From positions 1 through 24,717 of IMG/VR virus record IMGVR_UViG_3300027852_000163: DNA of 24,717 nucleotides; one strand, 5' to 3'. The notes under the pieces are model-generated. The model saw only the letters and a program-made list of their open reading frames with translations, was not told where the DNA came from and made no database searches. The stretch's first letter is position 1, and each line of letters opens with the position of its first letter. The DNA is from a virus. Shown one piece after another: positions 5,582-13,674 of this stretch. Both the position numbers and the translations under genes were made by a program.

Positions 5582-7570
5582 ATGGTCTATGGTCCCCTCA
5601 GTGCTCGCAAACCATTACCTAAGCAGGATTGGGAAACCGTCTTGCTGATGAGCGACCGCTTTGAGCGGGACGCAGCCGCCCATGCGACGTGGGCTGAAGT
5701 GGCGAAGAAATGCACCGAATACGTCGAGGGGAAGCAATGGACCGTTGAAGCTCTTAAAGAGCTTGCCGATGATGGACGCCCAGCACTGACGTTCAACAAG
5801 ATCGCGCCGCTGGTTCGTGTGGTTATGGGCTATTTCTCCAACAACCGCACCGATGAGAAGTATCTACCGTCTCATGATGAAAGCTCAACGGCAGAAATCG
5901 CCCTGGCGCTGACCAAGACGGCCAAGCAGATGTCTGAGGTCAGCCAGCAATCGTATGTGGATACGGAAGTGTTCATGGATGGCCTCATTGGCGGGCGTGG
6001 GTATTACGATTTTCGCCTGGATTTTGAAGAGAACGAACTGGGAGAAGGGGCTTGTTCGGCGCTGGACCCGTTCGCGGTCTACCTGGACTGCGATGGCGAC
6101 CAGTACGACATCAACAAATCAAGCCGAGTGACAACCAGCCGTTGGGGTTCCATCGAAGACATGGAGGCCATGTACGGCAACGTTGTTCGCCGCCTTATTG
6201 AACCGCTTGTGATGGGTGGTGGTTATGCAGGTATGCCAGCCGCCGTGTCGCAGTACATTACCGATGAAATCACACCGTGGCGCACGTTTGGCGGCGATAC
6301 GGAGATGCAGAAGTACGGATATGGTTCGGCCGGGTCCTTTGAAGGGTTCATGCACAACCATATTGACCCAACGCGCAAAAACATCCGCATCATCGACCAG
6401 CAACATTATAAGCGCGTGAAGACCCGCATGGTCATCGATCTGGACACAGGGCAGATGAAAGCGCTGCCGGATCACTGGAAGTTTGATAAAGTTCAGCGCC
6501 TTTTGATGTGGCAAGAAGAAAAATACGCCGCACTCGGCAGGGTTTCACCAATTCGTTACGATGAGCGGGTCATTCGCCGGGTGCGCTGGACCACCTTGGT
6601 CGGCGATATCATCGTTCATGATGACTGGTCGCCATACAAAACATTCACCGTCATGCCGTTCTTCCCATACTTCCGTCGTGGACAGACGCGGGGCATGGTT
6701 GCCGACTTAATGGACCCGCAACAGGAGGTCAACAAGCGCCGCAGCACGCAAATCGACATCATCTCACGCACCGCCAACGGCGGCTGGACCATTCACGAAG
6801 ATGGCGTCGATGACGAACAAATGCACAACTGGGAAGAAAATTCTTCTTCGCCGGGGTTCCTAGGCAAATGGAAAGGCGAGGCTCATATGAAGCCTCAACA
6901 AATTGGCCCGTCTGGCAGCCCCGTCGATCACGAACGCTTGGAGATGAAGTCCACAGATGACCTGAAGGAAATTTCAGGCATCAATGATTCCATGCTTGGC
7001 CAGCTTGATCGGGTTCAGTCTGGCAAGGCCCTTATCGAGCGTCAACGCGGCGGTGTTCTGTCCATTCAGCAGTACATGACCAACATGAGCCGCACCAAAG
7101 AGCTGGTGGCGCGCAAGAAACTGGAAATCATCCAGAACCATTACACCGAACCGCGTCTGGTGCTGGTGCTGGGTGAGGATGGATCTCAAGACAGCCTGAT
7201 GATCAACGAACAGTCAGCGGCCGGTGAGATCCTCAACAACGTCACCATCGGCAAGTATTCCGTCAGCGTCGATGAGACCCCGCTGTCAGCATCGTTCGTG
7301 TCGGCGCAATTTGAAGAGCTGATGGAGTTGATCGAGAAACAAATCATTCCGGTTCCTGCCGTTATGGATGTGGCGGTTGACCTGTCGAGCATCCCGCAAA
7401 AGGAAATGGTCAAACAGCGCGTTCAGGCCTTCATGCAGTCACAGGGCATCCCCACCGGTGACGACGTCATGACGCAAGGCGTAGCGCCGGGCATGCCTGG
7501 GCAAGTGTTGTCGCCGGGTATGGGCGACATGGCCAATGGAGGCCGCGCGCCAAGCACTGGGCCGCAGTAA
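5582..7570 (+). CDS. portal protein, P22 type
   Basis: 662 residues, close to the roughly 700 of P22-like portals. The central region has the portal phrase MVADLMDPQQEVNKRRSTQ (about residues 372-390), where bulky helical segments form the channel, preceded by the clip and stem region (RVRWTTLVGDIIVHDDWSPY). The C-terminal segment is long, helical and Gln/Met/Pro-rich. Twelve copies form the DNA entry and exit channel at one capsid vertex and dock with the terminase, and later with the gp4-like adaptor at 12955. The gene directly follows the membrane/coiled-coil gene and is intact. Assignment to the P22-like portal family (PF16510 type) is by recognised pattern and gene order. Confidence 0.9.
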   Translation: MVYGPLSARKPLPKQDWETVLLMSDRFERDAAAHATWAEVAKKCTEYVEGKQWTVEALKELADDGRPALTFNKIAPLVRVVMGYFSNNRTDEKYLPSHDESSTAEIALALTKTAKQMSEVSQQSYVDTEVFMDGLIGGRGYYDFRLDFEENELGEGACSALDPFAVYLDCDGDQYDINKSSRVTTSRWGSIEDMEAMYGNVVRRLIEPLVMGGGYAGMPAAVSQYITDEITPWRTFGGDTEMQKYGYGSAGSFEGFMHNHIDPTRKNIRIIDQQHYKRVKTRMVIDLDTGQMKALPDHWKFDKVQRLLMWQEEKYAALGRVSPIRYDERVIRRVRWTTLVGDIIVHDDWSPYKTFTVMPFFPYFRRGQTRGMVADLMDPQQEVNKRRSTQIDIISRTANGGWTIHEDGVDDEQMHNWEENSSSPGFLGKWKGEAHMKPQQIGPSGSPVDHERLEMKSTDDLKEISGINDSMLGQLDRVQSGKALIERQRGGVLSIQQYMTNMSRTKELVARKKLEIIQNHYTEPRLVLVLGEDGSQDSLMINEQSAAGEILNNVTIGKYSVSVDETPLSASFVSAQFEELMELIEKQIIPVPAVMDVAVDLSSIPQKEMVKQRVQAFMQSQGIPTGDDVMTQGVAPGMPGQVLSPGMGDMANGGRAPSTGPQ

Positions 7571-7590
7571 CAGATAAAGGCACAAGACAT

Positions 7591-8133
7591 ATGGACCACA
7601 AGGACATCGCCACACCGATCATCCTGCCAAACGAATTCAGCGAAAACGAAGACCGCATCGTTGGCGGAACCCACAACCTCAAGGACGAGTGGCTATCCTC
7701 TCGCTTGGTAGCTTGGTTCTACACCGAAGCCGGGACCAAGTGCTGGGCCTGCATGCTGCGCAGCGACGGAAAGTGGCATTACTGGCAGAAAGATCAGGGC
7801 ATGACGCCGCCCAACGCTCACAAGCGCGATTACGCCCGAGCTGTGGTGCGCTACCTCAACAAGCATCTGCATTTTGATGGCGCTTGGGTCGGGGCGTGGA
7901 TGGATGACGGATACAAGCGCTTCTATCTGGTGTGGAAAGACCGCGACGGAGATATCCAATTTCCCATCGATACGGCGGGCGAAGTGCGCTGGGACGAAAT
8001 GAACAAGTGGGGCATGGAGGTGTGGGGCAATCATGCCACGCAAGCTTTTCAGCAATGGGGACACGCCATGGAAGCCATCGGCGCCACCCCTGATCAGCAA
8101 CTGAAACTGGCCCAAGGCCAGACGAGGCATTGA
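7591..8133 (+). CDS. Trp-rich protein of unknown function, 180 aa
   Basis: Begins at ATG 7591 with AAAGG about eleven bases upstream. It is unusually rich in Trp and Tyr (KCWACMLRSDGKWHYWQKDQ at about 51-70, then WVGAWMDDGYKRFYLVWKDR near the middle), suggesting a compact beta-rich fold. No membrane segment, signal peptide or catalytic motif. It sits between portal and scaffold, a place usually taken by proteases, head-closure or assembly factors; I see no Ser-His-Asp or other protease signature. The function is unknown. It is followed by two small genes, with only 14 bases to the next ATG. Confidence 0.75.
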   Translation: MDHKDIATPIILPNEFSENEDRIVGGTHNLKDEWLSSRLVAWFYTEAGTKCWACMLRSDGKWHYWQKDQGMTPPNAHKRDYARAVVRYLNKHLHFDGAWVGAWMDDGYKRFYLVWKDRDGDIQFPIDTAGEVRWDEMNKWGMEVWGNHATQAFQQWGHAMEAIGATPDQQLKLAQGQTRH

Positions 8134-8147
8134 GATAAGGCTCCCCC

Positions 8148-8324
8148 ATGTTTCAAGACCAATCGTTCGAACAAACAGTCAACCGAGCCATCGTGCAAAC
8201 CTTGGTCGAAAAGACACAGCCCTGTGACACGGTGAAGCTGTTAGGGCCGATCCCCATTGAAATTGCCCTTGGCGTACTGGTCAACGGGCGAAGCCTTGCC
8301 ATTCAAACCGGAGACGCATCATGA
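8148..8324 (+). CDS. small protein of unknown function, 58 aa
   Basis: ATG at 8148; the TGA at 8322-8324 shares an ATGA overlap with the next gene, which supports real coding. Product starts MFQDQSFEQTVNRAIVQTLV and has a hydrophobic, probably beta-strand stretch (LLGPIPIEIALGVLVNG at about 31-47). Not a clear membrane segment. No known family; it probably works with its neighbours in head assembly, judged only by position. Confidence 0.6.
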   Translation: MFQDQSFEQTVNRAIVQTLVEKTQPCDTVKLLGPIPIEIALGVLVNGRSLAIQTGDAS

Positions 8325-8698
8325 ACCGCAACATTGAGATCGCACTGAAACACAGCCCAAAGCACAAGAACGATATTGCGGCGGCTTTGATTGGCGTTCC
8401 GCGTGATGACATCGCCGGTGCGGCAGCCATCGTCAAAGCCAAGTGCGAAGAACACCGCATCGTTGATTTCCCCAATCCATTCCCGCACGGCAGCCCTGAA
8501 GCCCTGATCTGGGGTGGCAAAGACGTTGCCGCCGTTGTCGAGGATACCAGTGCTGATCGCGATTGGTCTTCGATGACCAAGGTGAAGATCGCACTCGTCC
8601 TCAATACCGAATTTGACCAGGGCTTGGACGCTAAGGCGGTTAAGAAACTGACCAAGGATCAACTTGTGGCCAAAGCGGAAGAGCTGGCCAACGCCTGA
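8321..8698 (+). CDS. small protein of unknown function, 125 aa
   Basis: Translationally coupled to the preceding gene through the ATGA overlap. The N-terminal 40 residues are helical and basic, the centre carries EEHRIVDFPNPFPHGSPEAL, and the C-terminus ends with a SAP/HeH-like pattern (DAKAVKKLTKDQLVAKAEEL), a small helix-extended-helix motif used by some phage proteins to contact DNA. That resemblance is weak. It is the last gene before the terminator at 8734-8758, so it closes the packaging-portal transcript. Function unknown. Confidence 0.7.
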   Translation: MNRNIEIALKHSPKHKNDIAAALIGVPRDDIAGAAAIVKAKCEEHRIVDFPNPFPHGSPEALIWGGKDVAAVVEDTSADRDWSSMTKVKIALVLNTEFDQGLDAKAVKKLTKDQLVAKAEELANA

Positions 8699-8714
8699 TC
8701 CACTTCAAGAGATA

Positions 8715-8758
8715 CCGGCTTTGCCGGATGTGAGGCTGCTCATCGAGCGGTCTTTTTT
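8715..8758 (+). terminator. rho-independent terminator with a preceding hairpin
   Basis: Hairpin GGCTGCTC (8734-8741)/GAGCGGTC (8745-8752), three-base loop, followed by six T (8753-8758). A second hairpin CCGGC-TTT-GCCGG lies just upstream (8715-8727). Together they separate the portal group from the scaffold and capsid genes and may let capsid genes be expressed at a different level. Confidence 0.75.
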
Positions 8759-8773
8759 GTTGAGCGCGGGGTC

Positions 8774-8950
8774 ATGTCCGCATCAGCAGCCCAGCCGACG
8801 TGGGTAATCGGTCGTATCGGACGCGCTGGCCGTTATCAGCGCAACCCTGGGGCCGGGGGTGATCGTGGCCATTCGGAACTTGTGACCGCATTCGCAAGCA
8901 CCGTCGCCGGGTGTTCCGGGCGTCTCGCCAGCTACCAAGCGCAGAGGTAG
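8774..8950 (+). CDS. doubtful 58-aa frame between terminator and scaffold gene
   Basis: ATG 8774 to TAG 8950 is open (MSASAAQPTWVIGRIGRAGR at the start, Arg/Gly-rich throughout) and ends three bases before the scaffold ATG, a spacing typical of phage operons. Against it: the composition looks like an out-of-frame reading, and the frame one base later reads more like protein (SDALAVISATLGPGVIVAIR, then a basic tail PATKRRGRK) but holds a TAA at 8804, a TGA at 8879 and no usual start codon. It may be a decayed small gene or mere leader sequence. Confidence 0.3.
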   Translation: MSASAAQPTWVIGRIGRAGRYQRNPGAGGDRGHSELVTAFASTVAGCSGRLASYQAQR

Positions 8951-8953
8951 AAA

Positions 8954-10060
8954 ATGACCGTAAAGAACGAAGACGAAAAGAACGAAGACCAAAAGCCGCA
9001 CGAGGTGCAGGCCGAGGAAGAGTTTAGAACACCTGAAGACGATGCCTTTGACGAAGCGCAGCGCGAGCTTGAAGAAGCAGAGCGGGCGGCGAGCGAAGGT
9101 GCGGTTGAAGATGATCCAGACAAAGCCGAAGCCGCGGAGTTTGAGCAGGTGGTTGACAAAACCGCAGGCGAAGACGCCAAACCAGAAGGCGGTGAAATCC
9201 TCGATAAGGCCGACGACGAAAAGGGCAAGACCGTACCCTTGGCGGTTCTCATGCAAGAACGCAACGAGAGCCGGGCGCGGGAACGGGAACTTGAACTTAA
9301 ACTGGCACGCACGGAAGGTGCGCTCAGCGCAAAGCAGGGCGACCCAGACGACGCGGGCGAGTCCGATCCCCATCAGAAGTCGCCGGAAGAGCAGATCAGT
9401 GAGCTCAACGAGCAAGTCGATGAGCTCTACCAACAGGCCGATGACGGTGAATTGACGTTTTTGCAGGCTCGTCAGAAAGAACGCGAACTGCAAGATCAAA
9501 TCGACACCATCAAAAGCAGTTCCGCTCAGCAAATCCAAGATAGCCAGCCGGTCGTCATGGATGCGCGCATCGAGGAAAATCTGGTCGAACTGGAAACGAA
9601 GTATCCCATCATCAAAACGCTCGATGAGCAGCAGATGAATGGGTTTGTGCGTCAAGCGTACCAACAAGCCGAGGAAGAGGGGCAACCCATCCGAAACGGC
9701 GCGCTGGAAACCATGCGTTTGCACAACATGGCAACCAAAATGGCCCATGATCATTACGCCCAGTTTTATCAAACAACCCAGCAGGCCAGCAATGACCAGC
9801 CGGGCGCTTCGTCCTCTGAACAATCGTCTCCAAACGGTCAAACGTCGGGAAAACAGGGCCTGAGCCCACAAGCACAGGCGCGCGCCAACAAGATCGATCT
9901 TGCGGCGGGTCACCCCCCTGACATCAACAAAATTGGCTCGGCTGCCGAAGGGACGCTCAACGACACTCAGATCCTCGCGAAGATGAAAGGTCTGAGCGAA
10001 GAAGAGCGAATTGAATTCCTTGACAGCATGCCGGGTTTGGCAAAACGCCTCGGCGCTTAA
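8954..10060 (+). CDS. capsid scaffolding protein
   Basis: 368 residues, very acidic at the N-terminus (about the first 80 residues are rich in Glu/Asp), with a long coiled-coil stretch at about 95-180 (QERNESRARERELELKLART, later QISELNEQVDELYQ) and a Gln/Ser-rich linker around 270-300. The C-terminal part is helical and more basic overall (LSPQAQARANKIDLA), as expected for the part that binds capsid protein. Acidic, helical, Gln-rich and directly upstream of the capsid gene is the scaffold hallmark. It would guide assembly of the prohead and then leave. Ribosome site AGAGGT lies eight bases before the ATG. Long antisense frames over this gene result from its biased codon use. Confidence 0.88.
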   Translation: MTVKNEDEKNEDQKPHEVQAEEEFRTPEDDAFDEAQRELEEAERAASEGAVEDDPDKAEAAEFEQVVDKTAGEDAKPEGGEILDKADDEKGKTVPLAVLMQERNESRARERELELKLARTEGALSAKQGDPDDAGESDPHQKSPEEQISELNEQVDELYQQADDGELTFLQARQKERELQDQIDTIKSSSAQQIQDSQPVVMDARIEENLVELETKYPIIKTLDEQQMNGFVRQAYQQAEEEGQPIRNGALETMRLHNMATKMAHDHYAQFYQTTQQASNDQPGASSSEQSSPNGQTSGKQGLSPQAQARANKIDLAAGHPPDINKIGSAAEGTLNDTQILAKMKGLSEEERIEFLDSMPGLAKRLGA

Positions 10061-10098
10061 TCCTAAACGTCGGGACACCGTTAAGGGAGACACCAGAA

Positions 10099-11214
10099 AT
10101 GGCTGTTACCGATTTCGGCGCACTCTCGGACCTGCAACGTACTGTGCAGGCCACGAGCGTAGCCAAGCAAGGACGTGATGAAAATTTCTTCATGTCCAAC
10201 GCGTTCATGGGCAAAAACACCCAGGACATGAACCGCCCGATCATTCGTGTTACGGAACTCACCAAAGACGCCCGTGGCACCAAAGCCGTTCTTCCGTTGG
10301 TCACTGACCTGACGGGCGGCGGCGTTGTGGGCGACAACATTCTGGAAGGTAACGAAGAAGCGTTGATCGCTGACTCCCAAACCATCCAGATCGATCAGCT
10401 GCGCAATGGCGTGCGCTCAAAAGGCAAAATGTCCGAACAGGAAACGGTTATCCGCTTTCGCGTTTCGGCCAAAGACGCCTTGGGGTTCTGGCTTGCAGAT
10501 GTCGTTGATGAGTTGCAGTTCCTGACCATTGCCGGTCGGTCCTATTCGCTCAACACCGATGGTTCTGCGCGTGACGCCAGCTCTCAGTTGCCGCAATTGG
10601 GCTTTGCGTCAGATGTGGTTGCGGCGTCCACCAATCGCATCATGTACGCCGGCGCCGCGACGTCTGAAGAGACGTTGACCGCATCCGACACCATGACTTG
10701 GGATCTGGTCACAGATATGAAAACGCATGCCAAGCGCAAGCGTATTCGTCCCATCCGTGCCGGTGGCAAGACGTACTTCATCTTGGTGCTCAGCACAGAA
10801 CAGTGCCGCGACCTGGAAAAAACGTCCGACTATAAGACCTTGACCGCTCAGGCTATGCCACGCGGACTCAACAACCCGCTGTTCACCAACGCCAAGAAGG
10901 TGGTGAACGACGTGGTCATCTACGACCATCAGAAGGTCTACAACACCCTGGGGCTGGCTTCTGGTTCCAAATGGGGCGCGTCCGGCACCGTTGATGGTGC
11001 TCAAGCGTTCATGATGGGTGCGTGCGCCGCAGGTGCTGCGATGCTCGGCAATGTCGAATGGGCGGAATCGGATAACACCGATTACAACAACCGTCCGGCG
11101 ATTGCGACGGGTCGCATCATCGGCATGCTCAAACCGCAGTACAAGTCCCGGTACGACGACAACGCCACCGAAGATTACGGTGTCGTTTCGTTGAAAACCG
11201 CGGCTGCTGCTTAA
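10099..11214 (+). CDS. major capsid protein, N4-gp56/DUF4043 family
   Basis: 371 residues. It opens MAVTDFGALSDLQRTVQATS, with the early KGKMSEQETVIRFRVSAKDA region and a later TYFILVLSTEQCRDLE followed by LTAQAMPRGLNNPLFTNA, which I recognise from the N4-gp56-type capsid family (PF13252). The fold is HK97-like; hundreds of copies build the icosahedral shell. The ribosome site GGGAG lies nine bases upstream. It follows the scaffold gene and precedes a probable decoration protein. The pairing of this capsid family with P22-like portal and tail-hub genes occurs in other podoviruses. High confidence from pattern, length and order. Confidence 0.92.
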   Translation: MAVTDFGALSDLQRTVQATSVAKQGRDENFFMSNAFMGKNTQDMNRPIIRVTELTKDARGTKAVLPLVTDLTGGGVVGDNILEGNEEALIADSQTIQIDQLRNGVRSKGKMSEQETVIRFRVSAKDALGFWLADVVDELQFLTIAGRSYSLNTDGSARDASSQLPQLGFASDVVAASTNRIMYAGAATSEETLTASDTMTWDLVTDMKTHAKRKRIRPIRAGGKTYFILVLSTEQCRDLEKTSDYKTLTAQAMPRGLNNPLFTNAKKVVNDVVIYDHQKVYNTLGLASGSKWGASGTVDGAQAFMMGACAAGAAMLGNVEWAESDNTDYNNRPAIATGRIIGMLKPQYKSRYDDNATEDYGVVSLKTAAAA

Positions 11215-11240
11215 CCCCAGGACAGAAGGAAAACGAAGTT

Positions 11241-11960
11241 ATGAAACGTATTGATTTCCAACTGTACGCTGGTATTGGCGGCTTTCCGCGCGGTGCCATG
11301 ATTGCCGCCGCTGGTGGCTTGGTCATGGTCTGCACCGCAGGGAGCGCCGTCAAGGCCAGCCTTACGGACGTCACCGGCGCCAGCGTGTCCAACCCGGTCA
11401 CGCTGGCGTCTGGAGGGGCTGAGTTCTACGTTGCCGACAGTGTCGATAGCGTCGATCTCTACATCATGGCCCCTGGCGGTCAGTTCGTGACCCACGCCGG
11501 TTTTGTACCCGGTGCGGACTCCGACATTGCCGTGGACGTGACCAATCGCACCCAAGTGGCAAAGATTCCGTTCTCTGTCACGGATCAAGCCGGTGACGCC
11601 ACTGAAACCGATACCGGTTTCGATTTGCCTGCCAAGGCATTGGTGCAGGCAACGCCGGGCCTTGACGTCACGACTGCGGATGCCGCGATCACCATTGATG
11701 TGGGCACGTTGTCCACCAACTCTGGCGATGCAAACGGCTTCCTGGCTGCGGCCTCTGTGGCAACCGCTGGTGTGGTCAAGGGTACGCTGGCTTCCGGTGG
11801 TCAGACCATTGGCGCTCTTTTGAGCGCTGATGAATCTGGCGCTGGTGTGCTGGTGCCGGAATCCATGGTTTCTGATGGCAATTACATCACGTACACCTTG
11901 CTCACTGCGGCTGATACCGCTGCGGGCTTCATCCTGTTGCCGTACATCTTGGCAGCGTAA
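11241..11960 (+). CDS. probable head decoration or head-fibre protein, 239 aa
   Basis: Placed directly after the capsid gene, with AGGA nine bases upstream of the ATG. Residues about 24-76 form a small beta module (VKASLTDVTGASVSNPVTLA, then AEFYVADSVDSVDLYIM) that resembles the N-terminal modules of the fibre at 13675 and the tailspike at 17409: a strand, S/T-NP-x-x-L, a Gly turn, F-x-x-x, an acidic residue, then an I/V strand. The C-terminal half is Ala/Thr/Gly-rich and beta, ending LLTAADTAAGFILLPYILAA. No enzyme motif. Position and composition suggest a capsid surface protein. The module suggests it may use the same type of docking as the tail fibres. Function is inferred from position. 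Confidence 0.65.
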   Translation: MKRIDFQLYAGIGGFPRGAMIAAAGGLVMVCTAGSAVKASLTDVTGASVSNPVTLASGGAEFYVADSVDSVDLYIMAPGGQFVTHAGFVPGADSDIAVDVTNRTQVAKIPFSVTDQAGDATETDTGFDLPAKALVQATPGLDVTTADAAITIDVGTLSTNSGDANGFLAAASVATAGVVKGTLASGGQTIGALLSADESGAGVLVPESMVSDGNYITYTLLTAADTAAGFILLPYILAA

Positions 11961-11972
11961 GCGATCCGGTCT

Positions 11973-11992
11973 GGGGGAGCTTCGGTTCCCCC
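11973..11992 (+). terminator. UUCG-loop hairpin after the capsid and decoration genes
   Basis: GGGGGAGC-TTCG-GTTCCCCC: an 8-bp stem with one G-U pair closed by a UUCG tetraloop, an especially stable form. Only a weak T-rich stretch follows (ATTCCATCTTATTT), so it may act as a partial terminator or protect the 3' end of the abundant capsid transcript. Confidence 0.65.
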
Positions 11993-12018
11993 ATTCCATC
12001 TTATTTACGGGCACGTTA

Positions 12019-12027
12019 CCCCCCCCC
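12019..12027 (+). repeat. run of nine C upstream of the 184-aa gene
   Basis: Nine consecutive C bases, between the UUCG hairpin and the ribosome site of the gene at 12049. Tracts of this length are prone to slippage during replication or sequencing. Confidence 0.8.
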
Positions 12028-12048
12028 AACTGAATTGAGGATATGGAG

Positions 12049-12603
12049 ATGAATACACCAACCCAAGAACATGCCGTTGTGCGACAGGTCAGCCTTGCGG
12101 TCGGCGCATCGGCTACGCACGAGGCCCGCAGCGGGCAGTCTTATGAAATGTTCAAAGACAAACCCGCCTTCATGCCGCTTGAAGACGCTTATTCGTTCCT
12201 GGTCGATAAGGCCTTTGAAGTGCGCTCGGCAAAGCGCGTGAAGAACGATAAGCATGATCCGAACGATCCTGATTCCACGGCTTACATCATCATCGAAGGC
12301 GCTATCATCACGCCGGTTTCAAACAAGAAGGTTGATGGCGGCCGTGTCGAACTGGACGAAGACGAAGTCATCGCCAGACTGGATGAGCTGACGCATGATG
12401 CTCTGTTGAAACGCTGTAAGCGCCAGGACGGCTCAGAAGGCATGAAACAGTCCAACAAAAAAGAAGAACTGGTCAAATTTCTGATCCAGAACAAGCCCAA
12501 GGCCGTCTTTGGCTTGGGTCGCGGGTCCGAGAACGCACCGCTTGAAATGGACGGCAAGACGCTCGACAACATCTTGGATATGTCGAGCCAGTTGTCGTCA
12601 TGA
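12049..12603 (+). CDS. unknown head-region protein, 184 aa
   Basis: The ATG at 12049 is preferred to the one at 12043 because TTGAGG lies eight bases before it. The product is charged (PDSTAYIIIEGAIITPVSNK in the middle, DELTHDALLKRCKRQDGSEG later) with a helical C-terminal third. The segment KKEELVKFLIQNKP resembles a SAP/HeH-like helical hairpin, a feature also seen in the 125-aa protein at 8321, but only weakly. No membrane segment. It overlaps the RyR-domain gene by four bases (ATGA). Possibly a head-completion or assembly factor; no family name can be given. Confidence 0.72.
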   Translation: MNTPTQEHAVVRQVSLAVGASATHEARSGQSYEMFKDKPAFMPLEDAYSFLVDKAFEVRSAKRVKNDKHDPNDPDSTAYIIIEGAIITPVSNKKVDGGRVELDEDEVIARLDELTHDALLKRCKRQDGSEGMKQSNKKEELVKFLIQNKPKAVFGLGRGSENAPLEMDGKTLDNILDMSSQLSS

Positions 12604-12950
12604 TGGACGTCGAGCTCATCGCCATGGTCTGCCATGAGGCCAATCGCGCCTATTGTGCGACTTTGGGCGACGACACCCAGCCGAGTTGGGAAGACGCCTC
12701 AGATTGGCAACGTGAGAGCGTAATCGATGGTGTGACGTTCTTTCTTCGCCATCCGACCGCTCCCGCGTTCATGGCACACGACAATTGGATCAGAACCAAG
12801 GAAGATGCCGGGTGGAGTTATGGCGAAATCAAAGATGCATCCGCGTTGACCCATCCGTGCATGTTGCCGTGGAACGAATTGCCTGACGAGCAAAAGCGCA
12901 AAGACATTCTGTTTCACAACATCGTGTTTGCGATGACGGCGGAGATGTAA
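12600..12950 (+). CDS. RyR-domain protein, 116 aa
   Basis: The whole protein is one RyR (ryanodine receptor repeat, PF02026-type) domain: IAMVCHEANRAYCATLGDD near the start, WQRESVIDGVTFFL in the middle, then the diagnostic DAGWSYGEIKDASALTHPCM and LPWNELPDEQKRKDILF. Single-domain RyR proteins are common in phage genomes, but their task is not established. In animals the domain is part of a calcium channel; bacterial versions have been proposed to act as sensors in conflict systems. There is no membrane segment. It is coupled to the upstream gene (ATGA) and ends five bases before the gp4-like adaptor gene, so it may be made with virion proteins. An adjacent ATG at 12603 is an equal alternative start. 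Confidence 0.85.
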   Translation: MMDVELIAMVCHEANRAYCATLGDDTQPSWEDASDWQRESVIDGVTFFLRHPTAPAFMAHDNWIRTKEDAGWSYGEIKDASALTHPCMLPWNELPDEQKRKDILFHNIVFAMTAEM

Positions 12951-12954
12951 CCAG

Positions 12955-13671
12955 ATGTCAGGTCAGTTTTCAGTTAGCCAAATTTGTGAACGCGCCCTTC
13001 GAAAGATCGGCGCGTTTTCAATTAATGACAGCGGAGCAGACGGTGAAGAGCTGCAAGAGGCCGCATACTGGCTTGATCTCAATCTTGCTGAACTGTCGGA
13101 GACGGAGGGCTGCTTCTGGCTGCGACCTGACACGGTGAGCGCGACCCTGACTGCCGATCAGGCATCGTATGTGCTTTCGACGCTTCTTGGTCCCAGCTAT
13201 CCCACTGAAGGAATTGTGAGCGTGGTGAGCATTCAATATGACGATGGCTCGAATTCTCAAGGTCTGGACCCAATGCGCCGCAGTGAATATGAGGGGCTTT
13301 CGAAAAAGGACACGTCCGGAAGGCCTAGTCATTTCTATTTGGATCGTTTGACAGACCCTGATGAGCAGACGTTGTATCTGTACCCGGTGCCCAGCGTGGT
13401 TGGAACGTTGAAGATGCTTTTACAGGTCGAAACGCCAGCTGTATCTGACACCCAAGACAATCGCGTGCACGGCCTACGCAACGGCTGGCAGAAATTCCTC
13501 ATCACCGATTTGGCCGCAGAGATTGGCGATGGTCCGGTGCGGCGGCTGCCATCATCAGAGGTTGATCGCATGCGCCGTGACGCCGAGATCGCTTTCAAAA
13601 AGCTCTCCAAAATCAATTCATCAAACACTGAGCGCTCCGGACATCGGCGCGCAAAGCCCTGGGGGGCCTGA
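12955..13671 (+). CDS. head-to-tail adaptor, P22 gp4-like
   Basis: 238 residues. Begins with a helical segment of the adaptor family (VSQICERALRKIGAFSIND, then ELQEAAYWLDLNLAELSE), where the paired helices line the portal-binding surface. It continues with a beta region (QASYVLSTLLGPSYPTEGIV, SHFYLDRLTDPDEQTLYLYP) and a second helical part (NGWQKFLITDLAAEIGD). This layout is that of P22 gp4 and related head-completion proteins, which bind below the portal after packaging and seal the channel. GGAG about eight bases upstream serves as ribosome site. It precedes the fibre cassette and is expected to work with the gp10-like hub at 19298. Assignment by fold pattern and order. Confidence 0.75.
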   Translation: MSGQFSVSQICERALRKIGAFSINDSGADGEELQEAAYWLDLNLAELSETEGCFWLRPDTVSATLTADQASYVLSTLLGPSYPTEGIVSVVSIQYDDGSNSQGLDPMRRSEYEGLSKKDTSGRPSHFYLDRLTDPDEQTLYLYPVPSVVGTLKMLLQVETPAVSDTQDNRVHGLRNGWQKFLITDLAAEIGDGPVRRLPSSEVDRMRRDAEIAFKKLSKINSSNTERSGHRRAKPWGA

Positions 13672-13674
13672 TAG

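Noticed and set aside
8783-10093. 436-aa minus-strand frame opposite the scaffold gene
   Set aside because: Mirror of an Asp/Glu/Gln-rich coding sequence; such genes produce long Phe/Leu-rich antisense frames. Gene order and ribosome site support the plus strand.
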